DNA of 64,000 nucleotides from Linyphia triangularis (Eukaryota; Arthropoda; Arachnida; Araneae; Linyphiidae), in assembly GCA_963978545.1 (NCBI GenBank), contig OZ021721.1, forward strand, positions 96,903,418 to 96,967,417, written 5' to 3'. Positions 1 to 12,726 of the stretch are shown here, one piece after another. Position numbers and translations under genes: made by a program. A model generated the notes under the pieces. It was not told the origin of the DNA, did no database searches, and worked only from the letters and a program-made list of their open reading frames with translations. Positions within the stretch are counted from its first letter, which is position 1. Each line of letters starts with the position of its first letter.

Positions 1-378
1 CAAAATGAGAAGAATTCTTCTGCTGACATTACATTTCACATAGCAAATGAAATGAGAAAGACTTTAACGAAAGAAATAATAGAGAATAAGTGTAAGATAT
101 CTGTGCTGATAGATGAATCAACCATAGTGTTCCATAAAAGTGCTCTAGTGGTTTGTATTAGAGCTATGTTAGTTTACAGAGGAGCTCTCATAAAAAAAAT
201 TCTGGATTTGATTGAACTGCAGAATTTAACATCTACAGAAATCGTCAGTGATGTATTGTTATGCCTTTGTAAACATGGATTCAGTGATGAATATTTATCT
301 AAAAACTTCTTTGTATGCCTCGCAAGTGATGGAGCTTCAAATACGATTGGGAAACATGCAAGAGTAGCAGCAGTTTAG
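1..378 (+). pseudogene. hAT-type transposase fragment (KIAA1586/ZNF862-like)
   Basis: The frame is open from the left edge to TAG at 376-378. It reads ISVLIDESTIVFHKSALVVC, then LDLIELQNLTSTEIVSDVLL and ASDGASNTIGKHARVAAV. LIDEST, LIEL and ASDGAS are hallmarks of the hAT-like proteins related to KIAA1586 and SCAND3/ZNF862 (first catalytic Asp region). The frame ends where a three-copy dispersed repeat starts (TTTAGAAC), so the fragment was probably cut by that insertion. It is not a complete gene. Confidence 0.8.
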
Positions 379-480
379 AACACCTTAAGAGACATTAGCA
401 CAGAGATTTTTTTCAAAATCGTTAGAGCCGTTTTTTGGTAATTGCTGAAAAACATGATTTTTCATAATTTCAACATTATG
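376..480 (+). repeat. Dispersed repeat family R1, copy 1
   Basis: Begins TTTAGAACACCTT and includes AAATCGTTAGAGCCGTTTTT and GCTGAAAAAC. The same sequence with the same sharp left end occurs at 54004-54120 (+) and at 15121-15235 (-). Downstream to about 690 the copy carries further uncharacterised repeat-like sequence. Class unknown. Confidence 0.7.
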
Positions 481-870
481 CACTTGAACGATTTTGACGA
501 AATTCTTAATAGTATGCCTATTATCAGCGTCATTAACCTATGCACCAAATTTGAACATCATAGGTCAATTTGTTCGGGAGTTATGCAAACCACTTACACA
601 CACTTTTCTTGACCCTTTTTTTGAAATCACAATGTTCAAAAACATAGAGAAATGCAATTTTTTTTTTGTCCAAATGCTATAATTTCTTTACCCTTTATAA
701 ACATATGGGTAATTGAAAGCAAAAATATATATTTTTTCTGCATTACCATTGAAGCTGTCTTTTTTTCTAGTTATTTTTCTCTCTGTATGCTTATTAATAC
801 ATAGTTGGAATTTAGTAATACTTAGTGACCTAGTAAGAATCTAACGTTCTTCATTGTGTTGTTCTGTACA

Positions 871-1280
871 CAGTCAAACCTTGTTAATAAGAAATCGATG
901 TGGCCACCGAATTTTTTCATGTTAACCATCTATTTTTGTTTTATCTAATTAGTAGATTTAAATTATTAGCTATATATGTGAGTTTAGTACTGCGATTTCC
1001 TTAAAATTTGATTACTGAATAATTTTTCCTGTTTTATAGGGCTACAACTTGAAGAATGTTTTCGTAACACTTAAATTTCGACTCGAATAATGAAAATCAT
1101 CTTAAGAAGTTGTGGATTAAGGAGCAATTTTTTTTATATTAAGTGGGATTTAATGTTATGTGATTTCTTGTAAAAAGAACAAATTAAGATTGTTTAAACT
1201 TCAACATACAGAAAACTGCTTATATTTTGCATTAAACAGAATTTCAAGTTAAGCGATTTCGCGTTTACTGGGTTTGACTG
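871..1280. mobile_element. pogo/Tigger-like MITE, 410 bp
   Basis: Ends CAGTCAAACC and GGTTTGACTG are inverted repeats. TA follows on the right and TA lies two bases outside on the left. CAGTCAAACC with TTGTTAATAAG next to it is like arthropod pogo/Tigger ends. There is no transposase inside, so it is a non-autonomous element. Confidence 0.6.
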
Positions 1281-1282
1281 TA

Positions 1283-2198
1283 ATAGGTAAATGCAGAAAT
1301 ATTTATATAACTTCTACACCTGAATTACTAATTTCTTATATCTTTATTATTTTACTTATATCTTTATAGTTATTTTAGGTTTATTGCATGATTTATGGTA
1401 TAAATTAATATTAAAATGAAGTTAATTTATGGGTATATTTATTAACTAATACTACTTTTATTTGTTGATGTATAGTTAAGGGACAAAATCATAAAAAAAA
1501 TCCCATTGTTTTAAGCTAATTAGGATATTGTGTATGTATTTGAAATTTATAACTTGCACACTACCTATAATGGTATTCATTATAGTCAGGAAATAGCTGA
1601 GATTTTGCAATATTAAATTCGTCAACAGAAAATTGTTTTCCCTCAAAAACACCCTCTTATAATTTCTTGTTGTATAAAAATGTTTAGTTTGTGACACTAT
1701 AGGATAAGGATAACTTGGTTTTATAGTCAAGCAGTGTAAGGTAGTATAGAGTTTTGTCAAAGCTATGTATCATCAATTAAAAATGAGACAAATCAATGAA
1801 ATATACTTTGGACTTGGTTGTCTTTCATATTTAAACAATGCTATTCCTAAATAGGGTTTATATTATCATGGTTTTCTAATTATTACCCTTGACATCTATG
1901 GTTTTTTTATTTGTGCATAACTATAAAACATTAGGTTGCCAAAAGTCTTGTACCATTTATCAGTTTTGCTTAGTATTACAATTTAACACCAAAAAGAGGT
2001 TAATTAACAGATTGATATTTATTTACTTTTTAATATATATATTTTTTTCTTATTAGCAAAAAGGTTGACTAATATTGATGAGATAACAGAGAAGACAAGT
2101 ACAGTGCATTGAAAAAGGTAAAATTTGAATGTTTGTTCATCTTTCCTCCCCTATTTAAAACTTTTTATTTATGAATTATATTTTGATGGTGTAAGCAT
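1283..2198. other. No gene seen; AT-rich spacer
   Basis: About 0.9 kb with only short stop-interrupted frames. No homology or clear repeat structure was recognised. Confidence 0.6.
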
Positions 2199-3059
2199 GA
2201 AGAGTAATTCCACACGAAATCAGCCAATAAAAAAATAATTTTTCAACTCAATGTGTAGTAATGTTTTAATATTGTGTCTGCATGTTAAACTTTCTTCTGA
2301 GATGAAAACAGTGAGGTTAAAAAAAAATTTCGTCGATTCCTTCCATAGTTACGAATTTTTTAAATTTTGAAATTTCACGAATGTTGCATAGTTTTACAAT
2401 CTTTAAATATCTGTAACTTTGGAGCTATTTGACCTAAAGGGTTGGTATTTGTGTCATTTTGTTGAATTTTTTTCTGTCTTTTATTGAATAAATAACATGA
2501 TCGACTTACTTGAAACAATATTTTTTTTTGTAAATTTGTCTTATACATTTTTCAAAAACTTTAAAACGGAATTTTTAATTTTTTTGAAAAAAACATATTA
2601 TATTTAGCCATCTCTTAAGAACATTTTCACCAAATTTCATGATGGTACTCTTATTTTATCATAAACAAAAAAAATTATATCTGTATGAAGGTTTGGGTAT
2701 TTTTTTTTATAAAAACCCTATTATCTGATGTTAAAAAGTAATTTGAGTATCAATTCATGCCTAAAATATTAATATTTTCCATTTATGTAAGTTAAGCTTA
2801 ATTACCAAACAAAATATTAGTGTTTATTTTGTTATATTTTATTTATTTGGTTTAATTAACCATTTTATAGCAAAATCTTTTCCAAACTGTTACAATACTT
2901 TTATTACAATTGTACGGTAATAAAAATATCTGTTCTATATGTTTGTAAATTCTGTAAAACTGTTGAACATTACCATTTAAACTTAAGGGTTATAATAAGT
3001 AAAGTATATAAGGTGGTGAACTTCAAAAATAAACTGTATACTTACATTCTAATGCTAAA

Positions 3060-4300
3060 AGTTTGTTAAGTTAAACTCCCACATTGCTACAAAGAAACAG
3101 CCATCTTAAAACAGTATATATATATTTTTTTCTGGAGCAATATTTTTGTAGCTCTTATCATCTCCTGTTTCGGAACTTAGCATGTTCAACCTGTTGCAGT
3201 AATAGGATTCACTTTACACAAAATAAAGTTTTTTGGAACTGTCAAAATGTCTGCTTTTCTTGGATATGTGAATGATATTGATGGACCTTTTGGATGAAGG
3301 AAAGAAACTTTAACCTCTTCTTTAACTTGATCTTTTAAAAGAATTATTTTTTCCCTGTGACAATTCTTTTCAGAAAAAAAAAATTGATTGTCGTTTTGTT
3401 ACCAAACTCTTGCATAAAATCTTCAAGTGGTTTAGTAATGTTCTCAAAGGTGCAACGATCAATAGTAAACCATTGTTTATATGTGATATTTTTCATCATT
3501 CATATCTTCTGCAAGACATCCCATCAGAGCTTCTTTACAATCATCACTTACATGTTTGGAACAGTTTTCATAGTTGTTTAAAACCCATGACTGTGCTGGA
3601 GGGGATTGCACATAATGTTAGCCATGCATTCATTATATGTTGTATGAAGATTATCAGATTTAGGTAGTTTGATTTTACGTAAATTACCTCTAGCAATCAT
3701 TAATTTAATATTCTGCTGTGCTATGCAGACACACACAAAATGTGTACCACTGACACCAGCAATCTTACAGTTTTTTAGTCTCAACTCTGCAAACTTTGAA
3801 AAGTCAATTAACTTCTCGCAAGTTTCCCAAAATTAGTCTCTTTTGTATATTAACCTTCTGAGGGTCACCGGCGTATATATCCGTCATTTGATCCCCAATT
3901 TTTCCAGCAATACACAACCTTTTTAAATTTATAAATAAAATGTAAAATAAAATATTTTTTAAATCTTTTTATTAGGATGATAGTTTAAAACCTACTTAAA
4001 ACAAAATAAATAAAAAATAATTAAAAAAAATTATATATTTGGATCAGAAATAAAATTAAAAAATTATTGCAGGGAAAACAACTGTAAAATTTCGCCCATT
4101 CCCTTGACGTTCAGAGGGTTAACTGTCTTGCCTAAAGCATTCTTCTCCACAGAAACATAGTCTTTTCTCCCAGGCATTTGTCTGCTTACTTCATCATCAT
4201 CATAAAAATTCTTTACTGAAATATTTGAAGAGAAAGTTTTACCAGGTTTTGAGTCTGGAGTCGACAAGACACCTTTTTCTTCAAATAGTGTAACAAATGG
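3060..4300 (-). pseudogene. Decayed gene of an unclassified transposon protein
   Basis: Fragments in order on the minus strand: STPDSKPGKT, NFYDDDEVSRQMPGRKDYVS, then after a MITE NIQKRLILGNLREV, LKNCKIAGVSGTHFVCVCIA, QQNIKLMIARGNL, QWFTIDRCTFENITKPLEDF and FTYPRKADILTVPKNFILCK. From memory these match a protein common in arthropod, hydra and other animal genomes, beside large inverted-repeat elements, that usually lacks a named domain. Several stops and frameshifts, so not functional. The match is by pattern memory only. Confidence 0.6.
3850..4122. mobile_element. TTAA-flanked piggyBac-like MITE inserted in the transposon gene
   Basis: TTAA at 3850-3853 and 4119-4122 flank a 265-bp insert with ends CCTTCTGA and TCAGAGGG (short imperfect TIR). 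When the insert and one TTAA are ignored, the minus-strand frame runs KTV-NIQKRLILGN without a shift, so the insertion was precise. Internal sequence is AT-rich and non-coding. Confidence 0.75.
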
Positions 4301-4448
4301 CAGACTATTATTTCATCTGAATATTGATATTTATTTACATGACTAGTAAACAGTATTTTACACTCAAATGGGCCACATTCGATACTTAAATTGCTTTTTA
4401 ACAACATGTATTTTTTTTGTATAAAAATTGCGCAGACAATCAGACTTA

Positions 4449-4846
4449 GGCAATTCTCTGCTGTAAGCACAAGACATTTTAGCTCTTTTTTCTACTCATA
4501 AACTAATTAAAATTCTAAAATCATTATCAATCTAGCAAATTTGTTTTTGTTTTATATAGCTCTACTTGGTGACAAAGTTATATGGAAAAATAATTATTTT
4601 AACTAGGTCAAATATGCATTTATATATCGTCTGACGCATGGGACATGTCCGTATCCTGTGCGTCAGATGATATAAATGCATATTTGACCTAGTTAAAATA
4701 ATTATTTTTTCATATAACTTTGTCACCAAGTAATATAATATAAAATGAAAACATAACTATTAGATTCACCTTAATTTTATAAATCTTAACAATTTACGAG
4801 TAGATAAAAGAGCCAAAATGTCTCGTGCGTCAGCCAGAGAGTTGCC
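4449..4846. repeat. Long imperfect inverted repeat (hairpin of about 400 bp)
   Basis: Left arm 4449-4650 and right arm 4662-4846 pair along nearly their whole length. Best block: GGTGACAAAGTTATAT, then TAATTATTTTAACTAGGTCA on both arms. The outer blocks GACATTTT.GCTCTTTT and GGCAA.TCTCTG also pair. The loop is about 10 nt (around GGACATGTCC). It overlaps the right subterminal part of the 3.1-kb element. Confidence 0.8.
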
Positions 4847-5328
4847 CACAGAATTTTTTTCCCTATGATACCATGGGAGTACCATCTTGAAATTTTGCAA
4901 GAATGTTTGTAAAAGATGGTTCAATATAATATATTTTTTTCAAAAAAAATTAAAATTCCGATTTTAAATTTTCAAAAAAACTTTTTTTAATTAAAAAAAT
5001 AAATATTGTTTAAAAAACACTTTGTCATGTGTTATATATTTTATCAAAGATAATATAAATTTGAATAAACTGACATAAATTTCAGCTCTCTAGGTCGATT
5101 AGTTCTTGAGTTATAACCATTTAAAGATAGTTAAATGATTCAAAATTTGTGAATTTTAAAAATTTTCAAAAATACATAACTTTGAAACTAACTTTTTAAA
5201 AAATCTCAAAATATGATATTTTTAATTTAATGTACTAATACTACATTTACACCAAAAATGAATAAAATTCATTGACCTGCCGATTTGACCATTGGATGAT
5301 TTGATGTGGAATTACTCTGAAGCAAATT

Positions 5329-7440
5329 AGAGGGAGATTAAAACATGTATTCTATCTCATAAAAACAGAAAATATGTGAAATATAATTTGCTAATAGCAT
5401 TTTAATACTGGTTAAGTACTCTCGAGAAAACTGAATTTCTATGTTTTTATGCTTCCAGTATACACATTTTGGAAAAACAATCTCATCCTAACTTTTATTA
5501 TGCATTTTTAATTTCTGTTTGTGTAATTATAATGCTAAATATTTTTTGAAAAATAATACTTAATTTCTATGAATAACTTTTTTATTGATAACCATTTAAA
5601 GAAAATAGTTCATAAATCTTCTATGTATTTTTAGTTTTATCTAAACTATCATTGAAAGATACTGACAATATTAGTTTTTTTAGTTCATGTAATAATTACC
5701 CAGCCACTCTTTTTGATAATTGAATGAAAAGGCATTTTTAAGTAATTTCGAAAACTAGGTTATTAGTTTCTTATATTTTTAATTATTTTGGGTTATTGTT
5801 TAATGTATCTATAATTTTATACTGTATAAATTCAAAAATAGTTTTAAGATGAAGTTATTTTGGGAGTAGAAAAAACACCATAGTTTTTAGGGGCCAAACT
5901 CCTCCAAGGTTGTATTTCAGATCTTTGAAGGGCACTATGGTTCCTTAAAGGGAATCTTCTATGTAGAATTTTAAACTTTGAAGTCCTAATAATCCTCTAT
6001 TAATAATTTTCCATCATTTAAACTACATATTTTTATTTACTTTTTTCAGACCTTCTCATTGTTGTGCAGGGACTTCTTTAGGTTAAAAAACATGTATTTA
6101 AATTAATTTTCAAGAAAGCATCGACTATTGTGATTTAGAATGGAATGCTACAATCATACAGTTCTATCAACATTTTTTCCCCCAATGAGGTAAGTGGTCT
6201 TCTCATTCTAATTGTAAAAAATACATTTAAGATTGTAAAAGGAGATATGGATTGTAAAGGAAATATTAAGTGTTAAAAGCATTAAGTATGTCAGTTTGAA
6301 AACTGTATTTCTTTGTTTTTGTGCTTTGAGTATACACTGTTTGGAAATACCATTTAATCTAACTAACCTATATCAGTAACTATTAATCAGCCTTTTCACC
6401 ATTGTTTATTAAGTTAAAATGCTAAAACTTTTTTTAAAATGAATTCCATAATTATATTTTCTATGAGTGTATTTTTTATTGATAACCATTGTAAGAAAAT
6501 ATTTTATAAAACTCTATTTTATTATTTGCTTTATCTAAATTATTTTTTGAAAGATGCAGAAAATATAGTTTTAAGATTATTACTACAGAGAATTATGCAT
6601 GTCTAACAATTAAAATTTTGTTATCAATATTAAACAAAGTTTGACATAGTTGAAAGTTCTCTCTATAAACCTATGTTAAATATTAATTATACAAACAGAC
6701 CATGCAAATTTTTTTTTATTTTTTAAATGATATGAATCTTAAGATGTAGTTATGCATATTGCATCGTAATACACATAGACAATAAAAAAAAGCTTTCATC
6801 TAATTATCAAAAAAAGAAACCTTGCTTGAGTAATACTGTATATCTATGCAAACTGAAAACTTTGAGTTTTTTTTTTTTTTTATAAGTGAACATTATGATT
6901 TGTCTGCTTGTATTTCCATCTCTTTATACTGGGTAGAGTGGAGCACATTTCTCAGCCTTTAGACCTTATTGCATGCACATTCAAATATATTGTAAAATAT
7001 GAAAAAAATATGTGTTATATTATATCAGTAAACAAAAACTAGAAATACAATTAATTTCTCCATCAAGAATATAGAGAAAACTAATGTTTAAAACGTTATG
7101 TGAATGGGTCAATGTGTCCCTTTGGGTAAGGCAGTTGAACCCATGGGAAAAAGCACTAAACACTAACTTAAGTGGTAATTGCCTTTTCACTGAACACTCA
7201 GAATTAACATTAAACATTTAAGATTAACACTGGACACTTAAGAACACATCTACTGTCAATTATAATGATTAATGTCAACCCTCTTAGTGGAAGCAGTTGT
7301 CTTTGGCTCCAAAAGGCACATCACAATGTTATTTCTGCTTATTTAATTTTTATTTTCTACATCTGGTTTAAAATATCTTTCAGTCAATTTATATTTTCTA
7401 TAAAAATCAACTTCAAATAGCTCTTTGTCAAATATTCTTA
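5329..7440. repeat. Gene-free stretch with an old direct duplication
   Basis: Two diverged blocks in the same direction, about 5400-5690 and 6270-6580, share AGTATACAC, then TATTGATAACCATT and GAAAGAT with similar spacing. No coding homology. The remainder to 7440 shows short A/T runs only. Confidence 0.45.
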
Positions 7441-7446
7441 TTAGAA

Positions 7447-8330
7447 TAACTACTCACTCGATAGGTCTCCGGTCTAACTAAGAAAAACAATTGTTTTTTC
7501 AAAATTCCACTTTATTTATCTACATACTCTTTCAAGAGTGATGCATTCATTCCAACGCTCCTCTAACTTTTCAATGCATTTTTTGTAGAACGATTTGTCT
7601 TTGCTCTCAAAATAGGCCTCAGTTTCAGCAATCATTTTATTTCAGACACATTTTTTTCCCTGGAAGATCTTTTTGATGTTTGCAAAAACCCAGTAGTCAC
7701 TGGGGGCCAGATCTGGGAAGTATGGTGAGTGAGAAAGCAATTCGAAGTGCAATTCATTCCATTAACCATTCCATTTTCAATGTCTTGTGACACGTGCATT
7801 GTTTTGTGGTAACAACACTTTTTTCATTTGCATGTGAAGCCTTTTTTTCATGATGTCTACATTTAATCGATTCAATAATGCTATGTAATATTTGCTATTG
7901 ATGGTTTTATCTTTCTCAAGATAGTCGATGAACAAAATACCATGCACATCCCAAAATACGGTTGTTATAACCTTGCCAGCTGACTTTTGAGTTTTTGGTC
8001 GTTTTGGATGACTTTCACCGACTACTGTCGACTCAGCTGATGATTCAGGTGTGTAGTAATGGATCTATATTTCATCCATTGTCACATACCGATGCAAGAA
8101 ATCCTTTTTAACTTGCTTGAACAGCTCCAAACTTCACTCTGAATCTTCGACGCGCTGTTGTTTCTGGTCCAGTGTGAGCTAACGCGGCACCCACTTCAAA
8201 AGCAACTTAAGTACCCTCAAATTTTTGTGTAGAATTGTAAACACACTATTTTCTGATATCTTTAAGATGTGAGCTATCTTATACAACTTCACTTTACAGT
8301 CTTTCAATGCTATTTTGAAGTATACTAGTC
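7447..8330 (-). pseudogene. Dead mariner transposase
   Basis: On the minus strand fragments read ILKISENSVFTILHKNLRVL (helix-turn-helix part), YVTMDEI then IHYYTPESS (first catalytic Asp as MDE), FWDVHGILFIDYL (second catalytic Asp), LLPQNNARVTRH and SPYFPDLAPSDYWVF (third catalytic Asp in PSDYW). HDNAR is QNNAR here, and at least four in-frame stops are present. The N-terminus is missing. No flanking TIR was clear. Confidence 0.88.
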
Positions 8331-8679
8331 AATTATAGTTAATTTCCCTGGTGCTGAGTCTCTGTAACATTTATAAGGCAACTGTTTGGTTTGAACAGTA
8401 TTTTTCCCCTTCAAAAAATAATGTTTAGTCAACACAAGGAATTCTTTTTTATTTATTGTTTTGAAAATTATAAAACTGGGGTCATTAAAACCACTGCAAC
8501 CTGTAAACTCATTGTCAGAATGTCATGAAATTTTGACAAGTAACATTATTCTCTACCATGCATTAAACAAAACATAACTTTAATGATAGGGCAGTTCTAA
8601 GTACCCTGTTTCTTGTGGTTCAATATACCCCATTGGCAGCCATTTTAAAATAATTATTCTGACACAGTTATGGTGTAAC
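8331..8679. other. No gene seen; AT-rich spacer
   Basis: About 350 bp between the mariner remnant and the next element. Includes ATTTCCCTGGTGCTGAGTC; nothing recognised. Confidence 0.5.
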
Positions 8680-10131
8680 CAGGGGTCGCAGACGTCCTAT
8701 ATGTCCTATAAATCCTAAATTTTTTTAAAAATTGGAAAAAAGGTCCTATATTGTCTTATATTTTTTAATTGTCCTATATATCCTATATTTCTACTTTGAT
8801 TTGACCTATATTTTCTTCGAATTCGTAATAACGCCGCCGTTTGTTGTGATTTTTTATAATTCAGATTCTTTGTTGCGATCGTAAGTAAAAGAGACATGAG
8901 CAATGTTTGCAAGCGGCTGCGTCTTACTTCTTGTAACGTCACGTACGTGCATGTTGTGCAAACCTACAACTCAACTCAATTCAACTGGACCGCGAGATTT
9001 GTGAAGTGTAAACATGGAAACTTTTTCATAGCGCGCGGGCTTGAATTTCTGATCTGTTTTCTCCCTCAATGTAGTAATTAATTGGTAATAATGCAGCAAG
9101 ATAGCGAAAAAGAAAGATATCCAGAAACTAAACTCTGCCTCGGAAACAACGGATATAAAAAACTTGCAGGACTGAAAAAACGACATTTCGAATGCACAGT
9201 CAGTAATTGATGTCAGGAAACAAAAGGGTTAAAGTTTACTGTTCGGTGTCGGATAGCGATATTTTCAAAAAAGTCACTAACATTGAAAATGACGTCAAAA
9301 CGTATGTTGTCCAAGTGCAGGAAAACCAAGTCAACTGGTTGCCACATTCGGCGCTAAATCGTCCACTTTTCGCCGCCAATCTATCCGACACCAAATAGTA
9401 AATCTGAACCAAAAAAAGACTGAAAAACTAACAAGGGTTAGGATTAACTGTACGCTAGCCCTTGGCTACTTTTTGAAAGTTGGCGATTCGACGCCGAATG
9501 TGTTTTGACGTCATTTTGGATTTGGCGGAACAGCCTTTTGATGTCATTTACAATTTGGCGATTTTTTTTTTAAAGTCGCCAAGGGGGACCTTACAGTTGA
9601 TCTTAACCCAAACAGGAAATAGGGATAAAAAGAAAATACTTAAAAGAAATTGGGGCAGTTCTAAGCATTTATAGATGCTGGAAGACTCAAGATTGCAAAT
9701 AATGTAATTAATAAAACTTATTTATTGATGAATACTAAAGATGTGTGTGTGTGGAATATTGAGGTAATAATGAATAAAGGATGACATATTCAGGATCAGG
9801 CGATTCTTTTTTTAATTGTGTATTTTCTAGTCTCTTAAATTCAGTATAATGAGTTTTAAAGGGAGACAGTTATTTTCTAAGTACTTAATTATAGATATTC
9901 CTCTGTTAAAAAGGATAATTTATGTTAATTGGTACTGTGTGAAAGTCCTCCTAAGTTTGTCTTATATGTTAATTTTAATGACGTTTCATTTAAAGTTTTA
10001 ATTAATGAAATATGTAACGAGTTAATTTTAAAGTTTAGTAGAGACTGTGTGCAGTTATTTGATGTTTTATATTGTCCTATATTTTTTTTGTAAAAATCCT
10101 ATATATTTTTATTTTGTCACTTTGACCCCTG
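8680..10131. mobile_element. hAT-type element, 1.45 kb, non-autonomous
   Basis: Ends CAGGGGTC and GACCCCTG are perfect inverted repeats flanked by TGTAAC on both sides (6-bp duplication). Subterminal regions share CCTATAT repeats (GTCCTATATGTCCTATA left, TTGTCCTATATTTT right). The interior is richer in G+C with short open frames (for example 9207-9398) that I could not match to a transposase. Confidence 0.72.
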
Positions 10132-10204
10132 TGTAACATAACTTAGAGAGTTAAAACTCTGACACAAATAATTACCTATAACTTTGCAATATATAGTTGC
10201 ACGA

Positions 10205-10880
10205 CAGCCCCATGTGGGCCCTGGCCTTCTCAAGAATTTTCTTCAGGGCCTCTCTTTTTTTGGCCATGGTCTTCCAATTAATCACTCTCAGAGTGGCAAA
10301 ATCCCTTTAGGCAGTCAACCCATCTGAGGTTGGGCCGGCCCCAAGCTCTTGTTTCAGTGGGCTTGGCCAAAAATATATTCTGTGTTGAACTTCTCTGTTC
10401 ATTCTAATAATGTGGCCAGCCCATTGAATTCTTTGGATTTTTATGTTTTTGATGATGTCGGGTTCCTTGAAGGCACAATAAAGTTCTAAATTTGAGCGTC
10501 TGTACCGAATGCCATGAACTTTTGTTCCTCCAAAAATAGCCCTTAGTATCCTCCGCTCAAAGATACCAAGAGCATTTTCACTTTTTGTGCCATTGTCCAA
10601 GTTTCTGATGAGTATGTGAGTATAGGTCTGATTAGGCATTTGTAAATGAATAGCGTAGTTTTCCTTTTAATTAAGTTTGATTTTAAATACTTCTTTAATC
10701 CGTAAAAGCATCTATTGGCGGCATTGATTCTCCTCTGTATTACAGATGTGATATTGTTATGACTCAGAGGCTAGATATGAAAAGCTATCAACTTTTGAAA
10801 ATTTATTTGTACCAATTTGCAAGTGAGTAGCGGAGTCTGTTATCTTAGTGCAATGCATATATCTTGTTTTTTCCTGGTTT
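10205..10880 (-). pseudogene. Non-LTR retrotransposon tail (post-RT region)
   Basis: Fragments in three frames on the minus strand: RINAANRCFYGLKKYLKSNL, YKCLIRPILTYSSETWTM, KSENALGIFERRILRAIFGG, IKIQRIQWAGHIIRMN, then WKTMAKKREALKKILEKARA and HMGLSC. This is the conserved C-terminus of many arthropod non-LTR reverse transcriptase proteins (LRPxLxYxxExW, FERRILRxIFG, WAGHxxRM). At least two frameshifts and stops. A second copy of the last 28 codons is at 42185-42268. Confidence 0.88.
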
Positions 10881-12726
10881 TACCTGCCTTCTTTTCCAGG
10901 GCTAAAAATGCCTGTTTGTAAAATATATTGGTTAAAAGCATTTTCAGAGCACATTTATGAAAGTGAAAAATAACAAATAAAAAAAACCTGTTTACTTATC
11001 TGTAAAATTTTAGTTTCATATGTAGTTTTAAACAGAATCTTATACAATGGTAGCAAGCAAGGGATGTAAACAATGCTTGCACAAATCATAAATTTGTTCT
11101 AATGCATAGTATTGAGGTAATATTTACTGTGAGAAAATAAAACTAAAAGAATAAATGCCAATTATTGAACTTAGCCCCAAGGTTCATTACACTTAGAGAT
11201 TATTGAATCTCTTTGGTTTACTTACACACTATAGAGAGATACTTAATTTATGTGGTTTCAATAACAATTGGCACACAAGAGTTAGGCACTAAAACTACCA
11301 ACTACACTTTGCCAACACAGATTGACTGTGACACCTATCATGTTCAAACTCTAAGTTAAATGAACTTTCTTTATATAATGGATTATACTTTTAACTGCAT
11401 CTAATTTTATTCACAAGATACAAATTTCATCAGAAACACACGCAGAGAGTCTTTCACAATTATTACTATATTTTTAAAATGACAAAATTGTATATTAAAA
11501 TAACTTATCGCAGTTTTGATTTTACACTTTGCAAAAAGCATGCCAAAATTGTGAATATTTTTAACATTTCATCGGACTTTCAAAAGTTTGAAATTTCAAA
11601 ACTTAATTAAATCCTTCAAAGTTATCTGGATCATTTATGACCAGAACTTTAAACTATAGCCTGTAAAAAATGTAGCATTCTGCCAAGAAAATTGTTGAGT
11701 ATAATAAAAAGTATAAATTATTTTTGAAATGTTGTGAAAGTATGAATTTCAAATGAAATAACTACTAATATGCTGACCCTGTTAGAACAAACATGTATTC
11801 ATCTTATTTCCTAAACACTCTTGGCAAATTTATTTAATTTCATAACGTTATGACATTTAGTTTTTGAAATGTACCACTGACAACAAAACATTTGCAAATT
11901 AAAGTGTTGCCAAAATAACCCAGAAATCATATTTTTTGCTATTTTTAATGCCTAGCTTTATTAATGATATTTAATTTAGTTTTAAGAATACAAATTTATC
12001 TTAAATATCATCAGAAAAGGGAAGTTTTTTTACAAGCATATTTTTAAAATTATCTTAATAATGAAGAAAAATTGTTCTTCAAAAACCTTGCTTAAGTTTT
12101 TAAATCCTTGGTTGTAATACAATGTGTACATTTGTATTACAACCCAGGATTGTATACAATTGTAATACAATGATTTAATTCAATGATTTTGATACTTTTA
12201 CATTTTATAAAATTTGTATATTCAAAACTAGTGGAATTATTAAAAAATACTGTGGTGTATATGTTTATTATGCCTATGTTTACATTAAAAAAATGGAGTA
12301 CTTCGTTACAAATTTTGTTGTACAAGCATGGCAAAAACAATTTTATCCAATGATAACTTTAATATTAAACACCTTCTTAAACAATTATTGTATATATATA
12401 GCTTATTCACTGTCCATTTCTTTACAAACTCACTTTGTTTATAAGTACAAAACTTTTACTTTTTGAAGTATGAACTAAATATGAACAAAATAATTAAAAA
12501 TTAAGTTTGAGGTTCTCAATCAATGAGCTAGTAATCAATAATTTTTCTCCTTAATATGTAAATCTGTGTTCATCTTAGTACATTTTCTCACAAACATGAA
12601 ATTTTAAAAGTTTGTATCAGTTTTTTAACAATCAATCTTAATTTTAAATTAATTTTGAAGATATGTCATTTTGTTGTTCGCTAACTTTGTCCAGAGTAAA
12701 GAAGCATTGCTAAATACTATTTAAGA
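10881..12726. other. No gene seen; AT-rich stretch with one small hairpin
   Basis: 1.8 kb with no homology recognised. At 12110-12145 the sequence GGTTGTAATACAA is followed after a short loop by TTTGTATTACAACC, a near-perfect 13-14 bp hairpin; a third partial copy (TTGTAATACAATG) follows. Confidence 0.5.

Larger units (their letters stand above)
2199..5328. mobile_element. About 3.1-kb transposon with inverted arms of about 480 bp
   Basis: The sequence inward from 2199 (AGAGTAATTCCACA, then AAATCA.CCAAT) reappears in reverse complement inward from 5328. Later shared blocks include TTTTTTTGAAAAAAA.ATATTATATT, CCATCT and GATGGTACTC, so arms are roughly 2199-2680 and 4850-5328, diverged. Between them lies a decayed minus-strand transposon gene and a strong hairpin. 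Superfamily not determined; no clear target duplication was read. Confidence 0.65.

Noticed and set aside
8715..9674. Small ORFs in the 8.7-10.1 kb element as host genes
   Set aside because: They lie within an element bounded by inverted ends and a target duplication and match no known protein.
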